Shown piece by piece: positions 14,878 through 16,819 of a stretch of 16,819 nt of DNA. The stretch lies in NCBI GenBank assembly GCA_021798635.1, contig JAJZGH010000093.1, positions 1-16,819 of the forward strand, in the 5' to 3' direction. Both the position numbers and the translations under genes were made by a program. The notes under the pieces are model-generated. The model was not told where the DNA came from, made no database searches, and saw nothing but the letters and a program-made list of their open reading frames with translations. This stretch comes from Planctomycetota bacterium (GTDB lineage Bacteria; Planctomycetota; Phycisphaerae; WQYP01). Positions within the stretch are counted from its first letter, which is position 1. Every line of letters starts with the position of its first letter.

Positions 14878-16134
14878 TCAGGAAGCACCGGCGGCGTCAA
14901 GCCTGCTGGTGCGACGTTTACGTAACATGCGCGATCTGGCCATACGGCCTGACAGAAACAGACCGCGTCCGGGCTTATCCTCCACATCCAACGGCAGATT
15001 CATAACTGTGTCGACGATGTCTTGGGCGGCATGGGGGCGGGCCAACTGTCGTGTATTTTCCCGCATGTGCTCCAGGCGATGCGGATCCTCCATAAGCTTT
15101 TGAATTTTCCAGGCCAGCGTCGGCAAATTGTTACTGCGAATGGCCACACCGCATTCCAGAAGATGAGCCGAGTTACGTTCTTCCTGGCCAGGAATGGGGT
15201 TCACAATGCACAGGGGCAAATTCCGTGCCATGGCCTCGCTGGTTGTCAGGCCGCCGGGTTTCCCCAGCAGGAGATCAGCCGCTGCCATGTACTCATCCAT
15301 CAGGGGTGTAAAGCCAACCGGGACAACCGTTGCTGATGCATTGCGATTTTGCCGGCCCGCAATCTGATCTAGATGATGTTTTAGTTCCTCACTTCTTCCG
15401 GCTATCACGACCAGTTGAACGGGGCGCTTAATTTTAAGCAACTCCGACAGCAGCGCCTGCACGGGGCCGACACCATAACCGCCGGCGGAAACCAATATGG
15501 TAAAAATATTATCAGCGAGGTTAAGTTTTCGGCAGGCCGCCGCGCGGGATTTCTGTTCCATAAATACCGGATCAATGGGAATACCAGACATGCTGATACG
15601 CTGGGGATCAATCCCTAACTGCACCAGAAACTCTCTTGTTTCATCCAGAAGAACAAAGTACTGCTGGTAGGTGCGATTCAGCCACATCGCATGGCAGTCA
15701 TAATCGGTTACAACAATAGCGGGCTTCACCGGGCTTCTACCCGTCTCATACAACCAGCCTAAGAGACTGGCCGGCGTAAAATGAGTGCAAATAATATGGT
15801 CCGGTTGAAAAGCCATGGTCGCTTTGAGAAACGGGCGTGCATTAAATTTCTCAAACGCCAGTCGCATTTTTTCATTTCGCCACGGCGTGTCAAAGGTATC
15901 GTAGATCCATCCCAACATGCGCGGCGCTTTGTTAATTAAATCGAGATATGTTTGCGAGTAAATGTGCCGAAACAGCCGCGTGGTGTATTTGAGCATGTCC
16001 CAGTGCTGCACTTCTCCCACACCGGGATGCTGTTGACATATTCGTAGCAAGGCATCGGCGGCCCGCACATGCCCGGTACCGGCAGACGCGGAAAGGAGCA
16101 GTACTTTCCGTTTTTTTACGGGTCCTTCAGGCAT
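14878..16134 (-). CDS. MGDG synthase / diacylglycerol glycosyltransferase-like enzyme (GT28)
   Basis: A 418-residue GT-B glycosyltransferase resembling plant MGDG synthase and bacterial UgtP, which attach a sugar from a UDP-sugar to diacylglycerol to make glycolipids. The N-terminal domain opens with VLLLSASAGTGHVRAADAL (11-29), the family's Gly-rich acceptor-side loop. The ICTHFTPASLLGWL region (115-128) and VVTDYDCHAMWL (151-162) match the MGDG_synth domain. The C-terminal domain has ILVSAGGYG (223-231) and the nucleotide-sugar site GKPGGLTTSEAMA (291-303), then PGQEERNSAHL (305-315). The last 35 residues are unusually basic (GRMARSRMLRKRRTSR) and may hold the enzyme to acidic membrane lipids. 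The ATG at 16134 is preceded by AGGAAG. It follows the dehydratase gene by 25 bases and touches queA, so the three form an operon. Sugar and acceptor are unknown. Confidence 0.85.
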   Translation of the reverse strand: MPEGPVKKRKVLLLSASAGTGHVRAADALLRICQQHPGVGEVQHWDMLKYTTRLFRHIYSQTYLDLINKAPRMLGWIYDTFDTPWRNEKMRLAFEKFNARPFLKATMAFQPDHIICTHFTPASLLGWLYETGRSPVKPAIVVTDYDCHAMWLNRTYQQYFVLLDETREFLVQLGIDPQRISMSGIPIDPVFMEQKSRAAACRKLNLADNIFTILVSAGGYGVGPVQALLSELLKIKRPVQLVVIAGRSEELKHHLDQIAGRQNRNASATVVPVGFTPLMDEYMAAADLLLGKPGGLTTSEAMARNLPLCIVNPIPGQEERNSAHLLECGVAIRSNNLPTLAWKIQKLMEDPHRLEHMRENTRQLARPHAAQDIVDTVMNLPLDVEDKPGRGLFLSGRMARSRMLRKRRTSRLDAAGAS

Positions 16135-16159
16135 AACTTCCTTCCCATGAGCCGCTGTT

Positions 16160-16507
16160 TTACATTGCCAGCATCACGTTTATTTTAGCGGCACAGATAA
16201 AATCATTTTCCGATATCCCGCCTATGGCATGGGTGTTATACCGTATCACACACCGGCTGTAACCAACTTCCATATCCGGATGATGGTTCTCCATATTGGC
16301 CAGCCAGGCCACCGCATTGACAAACGCCATGGTCTGGTAGAAGTTCATAAATTCAAACGCTCTAACCAGCGAACCGTTGCTAAATTCCCAATCCGGCAGC
16401 GCTTTAAGCAGTTTATTGATCTGGCCTTCACTGTACGGCTTAACCCCACCTTCGCAGGCCTGACACTTGCGGCGCGTGAAATCCGGTGCTTTAGTCTTTT
16501 TTGCCAT
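16160..16507 (-). CDS. phhB: Pterin-4a-carbinolamine dehydratase
   Basis: A 115-residue protein of the PCD/DCoH family, which dehydrates 4a-hydroxytetrahydropterin formed by aromatic amino acid hydroxylases; in some bacteria stand-alone copies act in cofactor or folate-like metabolism instead. The active-site motif ENHHPDME (73-80, with H75, H76 and P77) is intact, as are the later H93 and D102 positions. LLKALPDWEF opens the fold, and the N-terminal KCQACEGGVKPYS is the usual bacterial lead with a C-x2-C pair. AGGAAG (16515-16520) lies seven bases before the ATG. It is the first gene of the probable operon with the glycosyltransferase and queA. No phenylalanine hydroxylase is in the window, so the pterin role here is unproven. 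Confidence 0.93.
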   Translation of the reverse strand: MAKKTKAPDFTRRKCQACEGGVKPYSEGQINKLLKALPDWEFSNGSLVRAFEFMNFYQTMAFVNAVAWLANMENHHPDMEVGYSRCVIRYNTHAIGGISENDFICAAKINVMLAM

Positions 16508-16535
16508 ATACGGTCTTCCTTATTCTGCCTGCAGT

Positions 16536-16565
16536 ATTATACCCAACGACCAGGGATACCGTCGA
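16536..16565 (-). promoter_or_regulatory. Candidate promoter for the dehydratase-glycosyltransferase-queA operon
   Basis: On the minus strand a perfect TATAAT (16536-16541) is 18 bases from TCGACG (16560-16565, four of six to TTGACA). A start near 16529 would give a leader of about 22 bases to the ATG at 16507 and includes AGGAAG. The palindromic repeat lies about 45 bases upstream. Confidence 0.5.
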
Positions 16566-16609
16566 TTGCACCGCAAATAAGGACCGGGGCACGCAATAAC
16601 GCAGCCTGG

Positions 16610-16664
16610 GAGCCTGTCCGAGTAATGGCCGGGATTGCAACCCGACGATTACTCGGAGAGGCTC
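16610..16664 (-). repeat. Palindromic dispersed repeat, copy 2 (long form)
   Basis: The arms at 16610-16626 and 16648-16664 pair over 17 positions with one mismatch. Inside is a second small stem, CGGG (16630-16633) with CCCG (16641-16644), around ATTGCAA. Read on the minus strand it aligns with copy 1 (779-823): both have TCCGAGTAATCG, then CAATCCCGGC, then ATTACTCGGACAGGCTC. Copy 2 carries eight extra core bases (TCGGGTTG). Orientation is therefore opposite to copy 1. It lies outside genes, upstream of the operon promoter. Confidence 0.8.
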
Positions 16665-16819
16665 TAGGAAAACAAATCAAACTGGGCGCTGGAACGGATG
16701 TTCCAAGCCACTTTTTGCGCAACTCGTTTATTTGCAATGACTTACATGCGTTTTTCGCGTTTTCGTGTAGCCACTAAAATGTTTGATATTATTTTATATT
16801 GCTCTTGCTTTTAGATTTA

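Larger units (their letters stand above)
16508..16819. other. 312-base gene-free end region
   Basis: No gene is supported here. It contains a candidate promoter for the minus-strand operon (16536-16565), the long copy of the palindromic repeat (16610-16664) and a perfect 6-bp stem TGGAAC/GTTCCA with a four-base loop (16690-16705), followed after seven bases by five Ts. The last 60 bases are clearly AT-rich. The open frames in it cross the repeat and match nothing I recognise. Confidence 0.6.

Noticed and set aside
16537..16737. Small reverse-strand open frame near the right end
   Set aside because: It runs through the palindromic repeat and the operon promoter; no ribosome site or family resemblance.

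Overview
The window carries 13 convincing protein genes on both strands, with short spacers and no RNA gene, CRISPR array or intact insertion sequence that I can see. The gene content points to a Gram-negative, LPS-type envelope: a lipid A enzyme (LpxI), a DsbD thiol reductase, a Tat-exported GH35 glycosidase and a periplasmic YceI-like protein. Together with the large exported DUF2341/PA14/PKD-type protein, the style fits the Planctomycetota (Phycisphaerae-like) or a related PVC lineage. That placement is an inference from gene content, since no 16S or marker search was possible.

Left part, plus strand: a YceI-like exported protein (52-723); hisD (851-2215) overlapping lpxI (2202-3059); an APH/CotS-type phosphotransferase (about 3209-4249); a 255-nt spacer with several palindromes; and a small XRE-type regulator (4505-4837) followed after 10 nt by a full three-module DsbD (4848-6809). 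A secreted multidomain protein (6872-8953) comes next.

Middle, minus strand: a short Tudor-like/CHAT-like (caspase-fold) protein (8958-9644) converges on the secreted protein with a 4-nt gap. Upstream of it lies a membrane fatty acid desaturase (9812-10684). The desaturase is divergent from the Tat-exported GH35 beta-galactosidase-like enzyme (10921-13722), and the 236-nt region between them holds a candidate promoter for each direction.

Right part, minus strand: a probable three-gene operon, pterin carbinolamine dehydratase (16160-16507), an MGDG/diacylglycerol glycosyltransferase-like enzyme (14878-16134) and queA (13723-14868). GH35 and queA meet tail to tail, and a single TGATCA provides both stop codons.

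The two observations most worth following are: (1) the Tudor-like plus CHAT-like mini-protein, which retains a candidate His/Cys dyad in a stand-alone 228-residue protein; and (2) two copies of a hairpin-forming element (779-823 and 16610-16664), inverted relative to each other and sharing arms and part of the core, which looks like a dispersed REP/MITE-type repeat. One copy sits in the presumed hisD leader, the other just upstream of the operon promoter on the right.
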